DNA from: Burkholderiales bacterium
GTDB lineage: Bacteria > Pseudomonadota > Gammaproteobacteria > Burkholderiales > Casimicrobiaceae
DNA length: 64,000 nt
Direction of reading: 5' to 3'
NCBI GenBank assembly: GCA_020851235.1
Contig: JADZDD010000035.1
Coordinates: 310,001 to 374,000 of the forward strand
Part shown: positions 25,002 to 33,609 of the stretch, piece after piece
Layout of the letters: each line of letters begins with the position of its first letter
Numbering within the stretch: the stretch's first letter is position 1
Made by a program: the position numbers and the translations under genes
Notes under the pieces: model-generated
The model's database searches: none
What the model was told of the DNA's origin: nothing
The model's input: only the letters and a program-made list of their open reading frames with translations

Positions 25002-25343
25002 TCAGGAGGCAGCGGGGCAGCGATACGCGCGTGCGCTCGCCTCGCCCAAGCCGGCGACGCCGGAGATTCCCGCCTTGAGCATCAGGATGTGCGTCGCACC
25101 CATCGCGGCCGCCTTCTCGCGCGCGTCCTTGACCGCGCCCTGGATCTTCGCGTCCTCGGAAAGTCCGCCGAAGATGCTGCGGCCGTTGACGGTGCCCAGG
25201 AGCTTGCACTGGCGGTTGAGGTACTGCGCATCGGCCTCCAGGAGCTTCTGGGGATCCTTCCCGGGTGCGCTCGCGCATCCGGTAAGGATCAATGCGGCCA
25301 CGAGGGACGCGGCGAGGGCGAGGGGCAACCGAAGCACGGGCAT
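25002..25343 (-). CDS. Small lipoprotein, DUF4156-like
   Basis: A 113-residue predicted outer-membrane lipoprotein. The signal peptide ends in lipobox LTGC. The mature part has two further Cys (RQCKLLGTVNG and AYRCP) and a helix with AREKAAAMGATHIL, the pattern of DUF4156/RcsF-like small lipoproteins. It faces the end of the CtaA-like gene convergently, with 145 bases between, and diverges from the kinase gene. Function is unknown. Confidence 0.7.
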   Translation of the reverse strand: MPVLRLPLALAASLVAALILTGCASAPGKDPQKLLEADAQYLNRQCKLLGTVNGRSIFGGLSEDAKIQGAVKDAREKAAAMGATHILMLKAGISGVAGLGEASARAYRCPAAS

Positions 25344-25449
25344 GGCGGCATTCTAAGGCCACGGACCCGTTACGACAGCCGAACACGATCGGTATAGACT
25401 GCCACGTTGCACCGCGGTATTGCCACCACCGCGGGCGTGCTGGCACCCC

Positions 25450-26868
25450 GTGAAGCTCGTTCTCCCACTGAAGCTCGTCGCTCCGCTCGCGCTCGGCATG
25501 GTCGCGTCGCTCGCCATCGCGCTCTATGCCGAACTCGGGTATCGCCGACTCGAGGTCGCCAATCGACAGATGGCCACCGCACTCGAGCTGCAGGCGTCGC
25601 TGCACGAGGCGCTGGCGCTGGTCGTCGACGCCGAGACGGGACAGCGTGGCTACCTGCTCACCGGCAAGAAGGAGTATCTCGCCCCGTACGAGAATGCGCT
25701 GCCGAAGATCGGCAGCACCTTCAACCGCCTGCGCGAGATGCTCGTGACCTACGGCACGCCGGAGGAGCGGCACGCCTTGGGCCGGCTCAACAGCCTCGTC
25801 GGCCAGAAGCTCGCGGAGCTCGAGACGGCGCTCGCGCTGTACCGGCGCAGCGGCGATACCGCGGCGCAGGCGCTGCTCGACACCGGCATCGGACGGCGCG
25901 CGATGGACGACATCCGCCTCGAGGTCGATGCCATGACGGCGGCGCAGCAGGCGCAACTCACCGCCGCGATGCACCGCTGGTCCGACGACGTCGCCTTCGC
26001 GCGCCTCGGCATGCAAATCATGACGGGGTTCACCATCGCGCTCCTGCTCGTCGTCTGGCTCCTCGCCCGGCGCGACGCGCAGCAGCGTGAAGCGCGGCGC
26101 CGCACGATGGTCGAGGACAAGCGCCGGCTCGAAAGCGAGGTCGAGCAGCGCACCGCCGAACTCTCGGAGCTATCGAGCTACCTGCAACGGGTGCGCGAGG
26201 ACGAGAAGTCGAAGCTCGCCCGCGACATCCACGATGAATTGGGCGGCATCCTCGTCAGCGCGAAGATGGACGTGGCGTGGGTGGAGGATTACCTGCGCAA
26301 GCGCAAGGATCCGCAGATCACCGCCAAGCTCGAGCGCGCGCTGCAAGCGCTCGACGACGGCGTGCAGATCAAGCGGCGAATCATCGAGGACCTGCGCCCG
26401 ACGATGCTCGACAACCTCGGCCTGTCGGCCGCCCTGGACTGGCAGGTTCGCGAGGTCTGCGACCGCGCCGGTCTCGTCTGCACGATCGACACGCCCGCCG
26501 ACGACAGCGGGATTCCGTCCGAGATCGCCATCGCCTTGTACCGGATCCTGCAGGAGGCACTCACCAATATCGTGAAGTACGCGCAGGCGAAGACGGTTCG
26601 TGTCGATCTCGGCGTGACGTCAACCGACATCACGCTGTTGATCGAGGACGACGGGATCGGCATCCCCGACGACGCGCAGGCCAACCTGCTCTCGCACGGG
26701 ATCGCCGGGATGCGCCAGCGCGTCCGCGCGCTTCACGGCGAGTTCGCGATCTCCCGCCGTCCCGAGCGCGGGACCCTCATCGAAGTCAACGTGCCGCTTC
26801 CGGCGCCGCGGACCGGGCATCCTGCACCGGCCACGGCCGACGCGCCGGCGGGAATCACGCCGCCTTGA
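25450..26868 (+). CDS. CHASE3 sensor histidine kinase, NarX/DegS type
   Basis: A 472-residue membrane sensor kinase. Helix 1 (about residues 8-27) and helix 2 (about 197-215) enclose a CHASE3 sensor domain with the hallmark DAETGQRGYLLTGKKEYL. A coiled linker leads to a HisKA_3 domain with phospho-acceptor His261 in ARDIHDELGG, then an HATPase domain with NIVKYAQAKTV and DDGIGIP / GIAGMRQR boxes. The GTG at 25450 is preferred over a TTG at 25420. HisKA_3 kinases pair with NarL-type regulators, and one lies at 27996-28628. The ligand is not predictable from CHASE3. The 3' end overlaps the convergent hemerythrin gene by 14 bases. Confidence 0.88.
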   Translation: MKLVLPLKLVAPLALGMVASLAIALYAELGYRRLEVANRQMATALELQASLHEALALVVDAETGQRGYLLTGKKEYLAPYENALPKIGSTFNRLREMLVTYGTPEERHALGRLNSLVGQKLAELETALALYRRSGDTAAQALLDTGIGRRAMDDIRLEVDAMTAAQQAQLTAAMHRWSDDVAFARLGMQIMTGFTIALLLVVWLLARRDAQQREARRRTMVEDKRRLESEVEQRTAELSELSSYLQRVREDEKSKLARDIHDELGGILVSAKMDVAWVEDYLRKRKDPQITAKLERALQALDDGVQIKRRIIEDLRPTMLDNLGLSAALDWQVREVCDRAGLVCTIDTPADDSGIPSEIAIALYRILQEALTNIVKYAQAKTVRVDLGVTSTDITLLIEDDGIGIPDDAQANLLSHGIAGMRQRVRALHGEFAISRRPERGTLIEVNVPLPAPRTGHPAPATADAPAGITPP

Positions 26869-27367
26869 GCTTCATCGACAGGCGCGCCTTGGTCGCGTTG
26901 AAGCGGCGACCCATCGCGTTGCGCTCGTCATCGTCGAAGATCTCCTCGATGGCGGGCAGCAGGTGCGTGCGCTCCTCCTCGATGTGGCGCTCGAGGATGT
27001 CGAAGAGGACCTTCGCGTGCGCCTTCCACTCGTCGGTCTCGGTCTTGCGGCTCTTGACGAGCTTCTCCAGGAGATCGTCGACCACGCCGTGCTTGACGTA
27101 GCCTTCGTAGGCGAGCGAACGCAGGCCATCGTCGCCCCGCGCGAGCAGCGGGTCGTAGACATCGCGCTCCTGCGCGCGCGCGTGCAGCGCCATCGCCGGC
27201 CGCAACTGGCGCAGCAGCGCGCGCCGCTCGTCACCGCTTTCGGATTCGTACATGTCGCGGGCGAGGATGAGGATCTCGTCGTGGTCGCTGCGCACGAGCG
27301 TGCGGATGTCGAGCGCGTTCATCGTGGGCGCTTCGAGCAGGAGCTTGATTTCGTCGACTAGGGTCAT
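26855..27367 (-). CDS. Hemerythrin-like HHE domain protein
   Basis: A 170-residue all-alpha protein with the HHE pattern: His in RSDHDEIL, His in MALHARAQERDVYDPLL, and His-x3-Glu in LERHIEEERTHLLPAIEE, with another His in EGYVKHGVVDDL. These would form a non-heme di-iron site that can bind oxygen or NO. It is convergent with the kinase gene and 30 bases upstream on its own strand is the stop of the lone receiver, so it may be co-transcribed with the regulators. An internal ATG at 27322 is an alternative start. A sensing or stress role is inferred. Confidence 0.82.
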   Translation of the reverse strand: MTLVDEIKLLLEAPTMNALDIRTLVRSDHDEILILARDMYESESGDERRALLRQLRPAMALHARAQERDVYDPLLARGDDGLRSLAYEGYVKHGVVDDLLEKLVKSRKTETDEWKAHAKVLFDILERHIEEERTHLLPAIEEIFDDDERNAMGRRFNATKARLSMKLKAA

Positions 27368-27397
27368 GATCGGAACCGTTACGTTGGAGGTCGATAA

Positions 27398-27817
27398 TCA
27401 ATGCGTCGCCGCCGAGCCTCCGGCGGCAAGGGAGCTCAGGATTTCGCGCACCCGGTGGAACTCCCGCGCCTTGTCGAAGAAGTAGTCCGCACCGAGTGCG
27501 AGACTCCTCTCGCGATACTGTGGAAACGCAAAATTGGTGAAGACAATGACCGTCGCATTCGGCGGCCGGACACCTTGCGCCAGTGCCTTCAGCACGCCGA
27601 GTCCCGTGCCCTGCTTCAACTGGAGGTCGAGCACGACGGCGTCCCAGCCCGTCTCGCGCAGCATGGCGATCGCCGCCGCCTCATTCTCGACCTGACCGAC
27701 GATCGTGAGATTGGGGATCTCATCCAGCGTCTCGGTCAGGCGCGCGCGGATGCGCGCGGAATCCTCGACGATCACGACGCGCAGGCCGGAGCAATCCGAC
27801 GACACGCTGTGCTGCAT
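27398..27817 (-). CDS. Single-domain response regulator (receiver only)
   Basis: A 139-residue CheY-like receiver without output domain. The acidic pocket is in VVIVEDSARIR, the phospho-Asp in WDAVVLDLQLKQGTG, the switch Thr/Ser in VIVFTNFAFP, and the conserved Lys in YFFDKAREF. The ATG at 27817 follows AAGGA at a good distance; upstream in-frame codons produce a basic, non-conserved extension. It lies between the hemerythrin and the NarL-type regulator and may act as a phosphate sink or act on the kinase. Confidence 0.82.
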   Translation of the reverse strand: MQHSVSSDCSGLRVVIVEDSARIRARLTETLDEIPNLTIVGQVENEAAAIAMLRETGWDAVVLDLQLKQGTGLGVLKALAQGVRPPNATVIVFTNFAFPQYRERSLALGADYFFDKAREFHRVREILSSLAAGGSAATH

Positions 27818-27995
27818 CGTTACGCTTTCCTTCGTCGTCACGAAACGGGTCAGGTTCATGTGCGGTTCGGGCGCCGCAATCACGCGCCCGACGGTGACGA
27901 GCGGCAAGCGCGGTTGCGGACCGCGCACCACGCGGCGCCGCCGGGCGATGCCGACCCGGGTTGAGATGCCGCCATGTGCTGCGGTCGGGGCGCGC

Positions 27996-28628
27996 TCAAT
28001 CGATGAGCCCGTTCTTGATGGCGTAGTAGGTGAGGTCCGCATTCGACTTCATCCCCATCTTCTCGAGGACGCGGGTCCGGTACGTGCTGACGGTCTTGAC
28101 CGACAGGTGGAGCTCGTCGGCAATGCGTGACACCGCCGCGCCGGCGGCGATCTTGCAGAAGATCTGGAACTCGCGTTGCGACAGCTCGCCGTGCAAAGGC
28201 TTGTCGGCATCGCCCGCGACGCCGGCGGCGAGGATCTGTGCGAGCCCCGGACTCACGAACTTGCGACCCAGCACGACCGTGCGGATGGCCCCGACGAGCT
28301 GGGTCGACGCCGCCTCCTTGCCGAGATAGCCTGCGGCTCCGGCCCGCAACAGGTTGACCGCGTACTGATCCTCGGCGTACCCGGAGAGCATCAGCACCGG
28401 CAAGGTCGGGCGCATCTGCTTGAGCGTCTTCAACGTGTCGATGCCGTTCTTGTCGGGCATCGAGATGTCGAGGAGCACGACGTCGTAATCGCCGGTGCGC
28501 ACGAGTTCGATGCACTGGCTGCCCGTGGCCGCCTCGCCCGCGACTTCCATGTCCGCCTGGTCGGCGATGAACTGCCGCAGACCCGCACGAACGATCGCGT
28601 GGTCATCGGCGATGAGGATCCGGATCAC
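27996..28628 (-). CDS. NarL/FixJ-family response regulator
   Basis: A 210-residue regulator: receiver (IRILIADDHAIVRAGLRQF, phospho-Asp in DVVLLDISMPDKNG, Lys in GYLGKEAAS) plus LuxR-type helix-turn-helix (LSQREFQIFCKIAAGA and LHLSVKTVSTYRTRVLEKM). The GTG at 28628 gives the typical start; an ATG at 28682 would add 18 residues. It is the natural partner of the HisKA_3 kinase at 25450-26868. Its targets may include the adjacent respiratory genes, an inference from location. Confidence 0.88.
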   Translation of the reverse strand: MIRILIADDHAIVRAGLRQFIADQADMEVAGEAATGSQCIELVRTGDYDVVLLDISMPDKNGIDTLKTLKQMRPTLPVLMLSGYAEDQYAVNLLRAGAAGYLGKEAASTQLVGAIRTVVLGRKFVSPGLAQILAAGVAGDADKPLHGELSQREFQIFCKIAAGAAVSRIADELHLSVKTVSTYRTRVLEKMGMKSNADLTYYAIKNGLID

Positions 28629-28868
28629 GGTCGTGGGGTGATAGCGCGCCTCGATGGCGGCGCGGGAGATCGCAGCTTCCATGGTCGTCGCGTCGACGTG
28701 CGACCGCTCGCATCCGGACACGCAGGCTCGCTGCCGCCTTGCGGTGAGGTCGTCGCTGCCGGCTTCGTGTCGCGTGGTCGGGTGGGAACGGTCTCGAACG
28801 CATTCATGTTAGGCAAAGCACCAGGGGGTCCGCATCGGCGCGTGGCGGAAAGCCCTGTCGGACGGATC

Positions 28869-29720
28869 CTACAGCGTCCGGCAGGACGAGACCCCTCCGT
28901 GTCCTACACCGACAGCATCGGTGGCGGCCGCCGTGGCGATGAGGATTCCCCCCGTGATCGGGTGGCGCAGCACCTGCGCCGCAACGCCGAAGCCCGCGGC
29001 GATCGTCGCAGGCTGCAGGACAGCGCCGGGTGCGCCTTGCGCGAGCACCCGACCCTGGTGCAAGACGACGACGCGATCGGCGTACGTCGCCGCGAGATTG
29101 AGATCGTGCAGGATGGCGAAGATGCCAACGTTGCGCTGGGCGGCGAAGGCGCGCGCGGTGACGAGCAGCGCGTGCTGGTGCGCGAGATCGAGCGCCGCGG
29201 TCGGCTCGTCGAGGAGCAGGAAGCGCGGGTGCGGAAAGTCCGCCTCCCAGAGCTGGGCGAAGGCCGCCGCCAGATGCACGCGCGCCTGCTCGCCGCCCGA
29301 CAGCGTGGTCACCTCGCGCCCGGCAAGATGCGTCGCGTCGGCGAGCGCCAGCGCAGCATCGACGATCTCGCGGTCGCGCCGGTCGTGCCAGCCGGTCGAC
29401 ACCGGGTAGCGGCCGAAAGCGGCGACCTCGCGCGCGGTGAAGGCGAAGGCGAGTTCGGGCCGCTGCGGCAGCACCGCGCGCAGGCGCGCGCGCGCGGCGA
29501 GCGGCCATGCGGCAAGCTCGCGCCCCGCGACGCGCACGCGCCCCTCGGTGCGTGCCCGTGCCGGCAGGCGATCACCGGCGAAGAGCTTGAGCAGCGTCGA
29601 CTTGCCCGCGCCGTTCTCACCGACGATGACGGCCGTCTCGCCCGTGTGCACCGACAGTGACACGCGATCGAGGAGCTTGCGCGTGCCGATACGGACGGTG
29701 ACGTCGATCGCCTCGAGCAT
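28869..29720 (-). CDS. hmuV: Hemin/FecE-type ABC ATPase
   Basis: A 283-residue ATPase of the HmuV/FecE group: Walker A GENGAGKST, Q-loop PQRPELAFAF, signature LSGGEQARV, Walker B FLLLDEPTAALD, switch His in ILHDLNLAA. HmuV-like features include the FGRYPVSTGW segment. It lies three bases after its permease. The last about 20 residues are rich in Gly and Ser and not conserved. Hemin is the likely cargo by similarity, but there is no periplasmic binding protein or TonB receptor next to it. Confidence 0.82.
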   Translation of the reverse strand: MLEAIDVTVRIGTRKLLDRVSLSVHTGETAVIVGENGAGKSTLLKLFAGDRLPARARTEGRVRVAGRELAAWPLAARARLRAVLPQRPELAFAFTAREVAAFGRYPVSTGWHDRRDREIVDAALALADATHLAGREVTTLSGGEQARVHLAAAFAQLWEADFPHPRFLLLDEPTAALDLAHQHALLVTARAFAAQRNVGIFAILHDLNLAATYADRVVVLHQGRVLAQGAPGAVLQPATIAAGFGVAAQVLRHPITGGILIATAAATDAVGVGHGGVSSCRTL

Positions 29721-29723
29721 GGC

Positions 29724-30794
29724 TCAAAGTCCGATCTGGCCGCGCCGGCGCAACAGCAGCACGAGGAAGAACGGGCCGCCCAGGGTCGCCGTCAGGATTC
29801 CGATCGGCAGCTCCGCGGGGGCGACGAGGGTGCGCGCAAGGGTGTCGGCGAGCACCACCAGGACGGCGCCCAACAACGCGGCGCCGGGCAGGACGATGCG
29901 ATGGTCAGGGCCGCAGGCAAGCCGGATCGCGTGCGGTGCGACGAGTCCGATGAAGCCGATGACACCGGTGGCGGCGACGAGCGACCCGACCGCAAGCGCG
30001 GTCAGCAGGATGGCAGCACGCTTGACCGCGACCACGTCGATGCCGATGTGCGTGGCCTGCGTCTCGCCCAGCGCGAGCGCATTGAGCGGCCGCGCAAGCA
30101 GGCTCCCCGCCACGGTGGCGATGAGCGCGAGCGGCGCCACCGCCTTGAGCACCGGCCACGTGGCCCCGCCGAGCGAGCCGAAGCTCCAGAAGGTGAGGTT
30201 GCGCAACTGCTCGTCGCTTGCAAGGTACGACAGCAGGCCGACCCCGGCCATCGCGAGCGCATTGAGCGCGATGCCCGCGAGCAGCACCGACGGCAGCGAC
30301 AGGAAGCCGCCGGCCGCGCCGATGCGATAGACGAGCAGCGTCACCGCCAGCGCGCCGGTGAAAGCGGCAAGCGGCAACGTCCAGGCTCCCAGGAGTTTCG
30401 ACACGCCAGGCAGCCACGTCGCGCCGAGCACGATGACGAACGCGGCGGCGAGTGCGCCACCCGACGACACGCCGATGAGCGTGGGATCGGCGAGCGGATT
30501 GCGGAAAAGACCCTGCATCAGCGCGCCGGCCACCGCCAGTCCCGCGCCGGACACGATGGCGAGGAGCACCCGCGGCAGGCGGATCGCGTTGAGCACGGCC
30601 ACCTGGCGCGCATCGATGTCACCCGCGTCGATCCCGGTGTTGCTGACGAGAACGCGCAGAACGTCCGCCGGCGGAATGCGAAACGCGCCGTGACCGATGG
30701 CGAGGACCGTGACCGCCACGAGCAGGAGGGTGAGCCCCACGAGGACCGCGACACCGGGAATGCGGCGGGACGCGGCGGCCAGCCGTGCCGTCAA
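29724..30794 (-). CDS. hmuU: FecCD-family permease, hemin type
   Basis: A polytopic permease of about 356 residues with the FecCD/BtuC pattern: RLPRVLLAIVSGAGLAVAG, NPLADPTLIGVSSGGALAAA, FWSFGSLGGATW and GVIGFIGLVAPHAIRL. These segments resemble HmuU. A TTG at 30794 overlaps the upstream stop (TTGA) and has AAGGA six bases before it, so it is preferred over the GTG at 30818, which would add eight residues inside the previous gene. It is translationally coupled to the SRPBCC gene upstream and the ATPase downstream. Confidence 0.83.
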   Translation of the reverse strand: MTARLAAASRRIPGVAVLVGLTLLLVAVTVLAIGHGAFRIPPADVLRVLVSNTGIDAGDIDARQVAVLNAIRLPRVLLAIVSGAGLAVAGALMQGLFRNPLADPTLIGVSSGGALAAAFVIVLGATWLPGVSKLLGAWTLPLAAFTGALAVTLLVYRIGAAGGFLSLPSVLLAGIALNALAMAGVGLLSYLASDEQLRNLTFWSFGSLGGATWPVLKAVAPLALIATVAGSLLARPLNALALGETQATHIGIDVVAVKRAAILLTALAVGSLVAATGVIGFIGLVAPHAIRLACGPDHRIVLPGAALLGAVLVVLADTLARTLVAPAELPIGILTATLGGPFFLVLLLRRRGQIGL

Positions 30795-31456
30795 GGGCAG
30801 TCCTTGGTCGCGAGGCACGCGGGGCGCGGGGTCCCGGTCTGGCGGCGCAGGATCTCGTCGCGCAGTTCGGTGTACTGCCGCCCGACCTGCACCGCCACGT
30901 TGTCGGTGCCAAGCACCGTCCCGGCAAGCAGCGTCGGCACGAAGGTCCCCCGCACGTCCACCCGTACGAGCGCACCCTCGGGGACGAGGTGCGTGGTGAA
31001 GTCCGACGCCTTCAGATTGGCGCTGCGCAGCAGATGCGAGCGAATCTCGGTTTCGGGGACGAGAGTCACGTGGCGCAGGCTCTCGGTCGCAAGATGCAGC
31101 GGCCCCGCGTTGGCGTGACTGCGCTGCTCGACGTCGAACTCGTTGCCGCGGCGATTGACGATCCGGCTGACATCGACACTCGACAGGATCTCAGCCATGT
31201 GATCGAAGTCGACGAGCACCGCCCAGACGAGGTTCAGCGGTGCGGCGACCGTGAACGAGGCGGTCACCGCGTAGCCGCTCGCGTCCTTGCGCGCGCGTGC
31301 AGCCACGGCCGGCGGCGGCGCCTCCGCCGCCGGTGCAGCACCGAGCGGGGCCAGCGCGACGCGGTCGGCGATGTACGCACCCCCGGCGAGCGCGACCAGC
31401 ACCGCGACGAGCGAGCCGCCCACGAGATGGCGCCGTTCGAAGAGCACGTGACTCAC
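30791..31456 (-). CDS. Membrane-anchored SRPBCC (START-like) protein
   Basis: A 221-residue protein. An N-terminal helix (about residues 8-26) is followed by an Ala/Pro-rich linker and a SRPBCC/polyketide-cyclase-like domain (VTASFTVAAPLNLVWAVLVD, then DFDHMAEILSSV and a C-terminal RVDVRGTFVPTLLAGTV). This fold binds hydrophobic ligands in a deep cavity. The GTG start overlaps codA (GTGA) and the stop overlaps the FecCD permease. If the importer carries heme or another tetrapyrrole, this protein could handle the ligand on the outer face of the inner membrane; this is speculative. Confidence 0.75.
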   Translation of the reverse strand: MSHVLFERRHLVGGSLVAVLVALAGGAYIADRVALAPLGAAPAAEAPPPAVAARARKDASGYAVTASFTVAAPLNLVWAVLVDFDHMAEILSSVDVSRIVNRRGNEFDVEQRSHANAGPLHLATESLRHVTLVPETEIRSHLLRSANLKASDFTTHLVPEGALVRVDVRGTFVPTLLAGTVLGTDNVAVQVGRQYTELRDEILRRQTGTPRPACLATKDCP

Positions 31457-32745
31457 CTCGCCCCGGCGGCAGGCGGCAGGCGCCAATCGACTTCGTGCGG
31501 GCGCCCCGGGAGGTCGAGCACTGCGGTTGCCGGTGGCGTGCGTGCGATCTCGCGGCCGGCACGAAACACGCGCAGCCGCGTTGCGCGCAGACGGATCGCC
31601 TCGATCGGATCGCGCGCCTGGAGCAAGACGAAGTCGGCGCGACGGCCGGCGGCGATGCCGTAGTCGTCGAGATGCAGGATCTTCGCCGCGTTGACGGTGA
31701 CGGCATCGAAGCACGCCCGCATCGCGTCGACTCCGGTCATCTGCGCCACGTGCAGGCCCATCGCCGCGACCTCGAGCATGTCGGCGCTACCGAGTGGATA
31801 CCACGGGTCGAGCACGCAATCGTGGCCGAAGGCCACCGTCACGCCGACGGCCATGAGCTCGGGCACGCGCGTCATGCCGCGCCGCTTGGGATAGGTGTCG
31901 TGGCGACCCTGCAGCGTGATGTTGATCAGCGGATTGGCAATCGCGGCGACGCCCCCTTCGACCAGGAGCGGGATCAGCTTCGAGACGTAATAGTTGTCCA
32001 TCGAATGCATCGACGTCAGATGCGATCCGGTGACGCGGCCTTGCAGGCCGAGGCGCACGCTCTGCGCGGCCAGCGTCTCGACGTGTCGCGACTGCGGATC
32101 GTCAGACTCGTCGCAGTGCAGGTCGACGAGCCGGCCGTGGCGCGCGGCAAGCTCGCAGAGCAGGCGCACGCTCTCGGCGCCGTCCGCCATCGTGCGCTCG
32201 AAGTGCGGAATGCCGCCGACGACGTCGACCCCCATCGTAAGTGCACGCTCGACCCGTGCGAGCGCGCCGGCGCTGCGCAAGACGCCGTCCTGTGGAAATG
32301 CGACGAGCTGCAAGTCGAGATACGGCGCCACGCGCTCTTTCACGTGCAGCAACGCCTCGACGGCAAGCAGGCGCGGATCACAGACATCGACGTGGGCACG
32401 AATGGCGAGAAGCCCCTTGCCCACCGCCCAGTCGCAATAGGCCAGGGCCCGCTCGACGATCTCCTCCTGCGTGAGCCGGGGCTTCAACTCACCCCACAGC
32501 GCGATCCCTTCGAGCAGCGTGCCGCTGCGATTCACGCGCGGGATGCCGTAGGACAGCGCCGCGTCGAGGTGGAAGTGCGCATCGACGAACGGGGGTGCAA
32601 GCAAGAGGCCGGCGGCATCGACCGTGCGTGCCGCGGTCGCGTCGATGCGCGGCGCGACGTCGACGATGCGGCCCGCGGCGACGAGCACGTCGATTCCCGT
32701 GCGGCCGTCGGCGAGCGTGGCGTTGGTGATGTGGAGGTCGGCCAT
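31453..32745 (-). CDS. codA: Cytosine deaminase
   Basis: A 430-residue amidohydrolase, close to the family length. Metal ligands are seen in PFVDAHFHLDAAL, HCDESDDPQSRHVETLA (with the His and catalytic Glu) and VAFGHDCVLDPWYPLGSADML. The segments NPLINITLQGRHDTYPKRRG and LQLVAFPQDG match CodA closely. It deaminates cytosine to uracil, which the upstream upp product converts to UMP. Related enzymes can act on isoguanine or creatinine, so the substrate has some uncertainty. The ATG at 32745 starts 59 bases after upp. Confidence 0.88.
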   Translation of the reverse strand: MADLHITNATLADGRTGIDVLVAAGRIVDVAPRIDATAARTVDAAGLLLAPPFVDAHFHLDAALSYGIPRVNRSGTLLEGIALWGELKPRLTQEEIVERALAYCDWAVGKGLLAIRAHVDVCDPRLLAVEALLHVKERVAPYLDLQLVAFPQDGVLRSAGALARVERALTMGVDVVGGIPHFERTMADGAESVRLLCELAARHGRLVDLHCDESDDPQSRHVETLAAQSVRLGLQGRVTGSHLTSMHSMDNYYVSKLIPLLVEGGVAAIANPLINITLQGRHDTYPKRRGMTRVPELMAVGVTVAFGHDCVLDPWYPLGSADMLEVAAMGLHVAQMTGVDAMRACFDAVTVNAAKILHLDDYGIAAGRRADFVLLQARDPIEAIRLRATRLRVFRAGREIARTPPATAVLDLPGRPHEVDWRLPPAAGAR

Positions 32746-32804
32746 CGATCGGCGCGGTGAGCGGGGCAGCGTGGCGACGGGATCGCGCGATGCGAGCGCG
32801 AGCG

Positions 32805-33437
32805 TCACTTCGTCCCGAAGATGCGATCGCCGGCGTCGCCCAGCCCCGGCAGGATGTAGCCGTGGTCGTTCAGCTGGCGATCGATCGCTGCGGTGTGGAT
32901 CGGCACGTCGGAATGCGCTTCCTGCAGGGCACGCAGGCCTTCCGGCGCGGCGACGATGCATACGAAACGGATCGAGCGTGGACGCGTCTGCTTCAGCCGC
33001 GCGATGGCCGCGACGGCCGAATGGCCGGTGGCCAGCATCGGGTCGAGCACCACGGCGTCGCGCTCGGGCATCTCGCCGGGCATCTTGAAGTAATACTCGA
33101 CCGCGCGCAGCGTCGCCGGGTCGCGGTAGACGCCGATGTGCCCCACCCGCGCTGCCGGAACGACCCCGAGGAAGCCGTCGAGCAGTCCCAGGCCCGCGCG
33201 CAGGATCGGCACGAAGACGACCTTCTTGCCGTCGATGAGCCGGCCCACCATCGTCTCGAGCGGCGTTTCGATGGCGACGTCGTGCAGCGGCGCGTCGCGC
33301 AGCACGTCGTAGGCCATGAGCGCGCCGATCTCGGTGAGCAGGCGGCGGAAGCTCGCCGTGCTGGTCTCCCGCTTGCGCAGGAGGGTGAGCTTGTGCTGGA
33401 TGAGCGGATGATCCAGGACGTGCGGCTCGGTACGCAT
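32805..33437 (-). CDS. upp: Uracil phosphoribosyltransferase
   Basis: A 210-residue enzyme of usual length that makes UMP from uracil and PRPP. The PRPP-binding motif is [14 protein letters not shown], and the uracil-binding C-terminus is [20 protein letters not shown]. The N-terminal [18 protein letters not shown] is characteristic. It begins the codA-SRPBCC-hmuUV direction of transcription and forms the second step of the pyrimidine salvage pair. Confidence 0.96.
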   Translation of the reverse strand: MRTEPHVLDHPLIQHKLTLLRKRETSTASFRRLLTEIGALMAYDVLRDAPLHDVAIETPLETMVGRLIDGKKVVFVPILRAGLGLLDGFLGVVPAARVGHIGVYRDPATLRAVEYYFKMPGEMPERDAVVLDPMLATGHSAVAAIARLKQTRPRSIRFVCIVAAPEGLRALQEAHSDVPIHTAAIDRQLNDHGYILPGLGDAGDRIFGTK

Positions 33438-33609
33438 GGCGGACGGTGCGATCCCGGACGTGAGCCGGGTCGAAGGCGGCGGTGGCGCAGACGCCGAAGC
33501 CTAGACCACTCCGCGCCGGCTGTCGACGGCGCCCGGAATGCGGCGCCCTACCGCGCACCGGCCCACGGCGCGCGTTCCAGCCGACGCGCGCCGTGGCAAG
33601 GTGCAGGCG

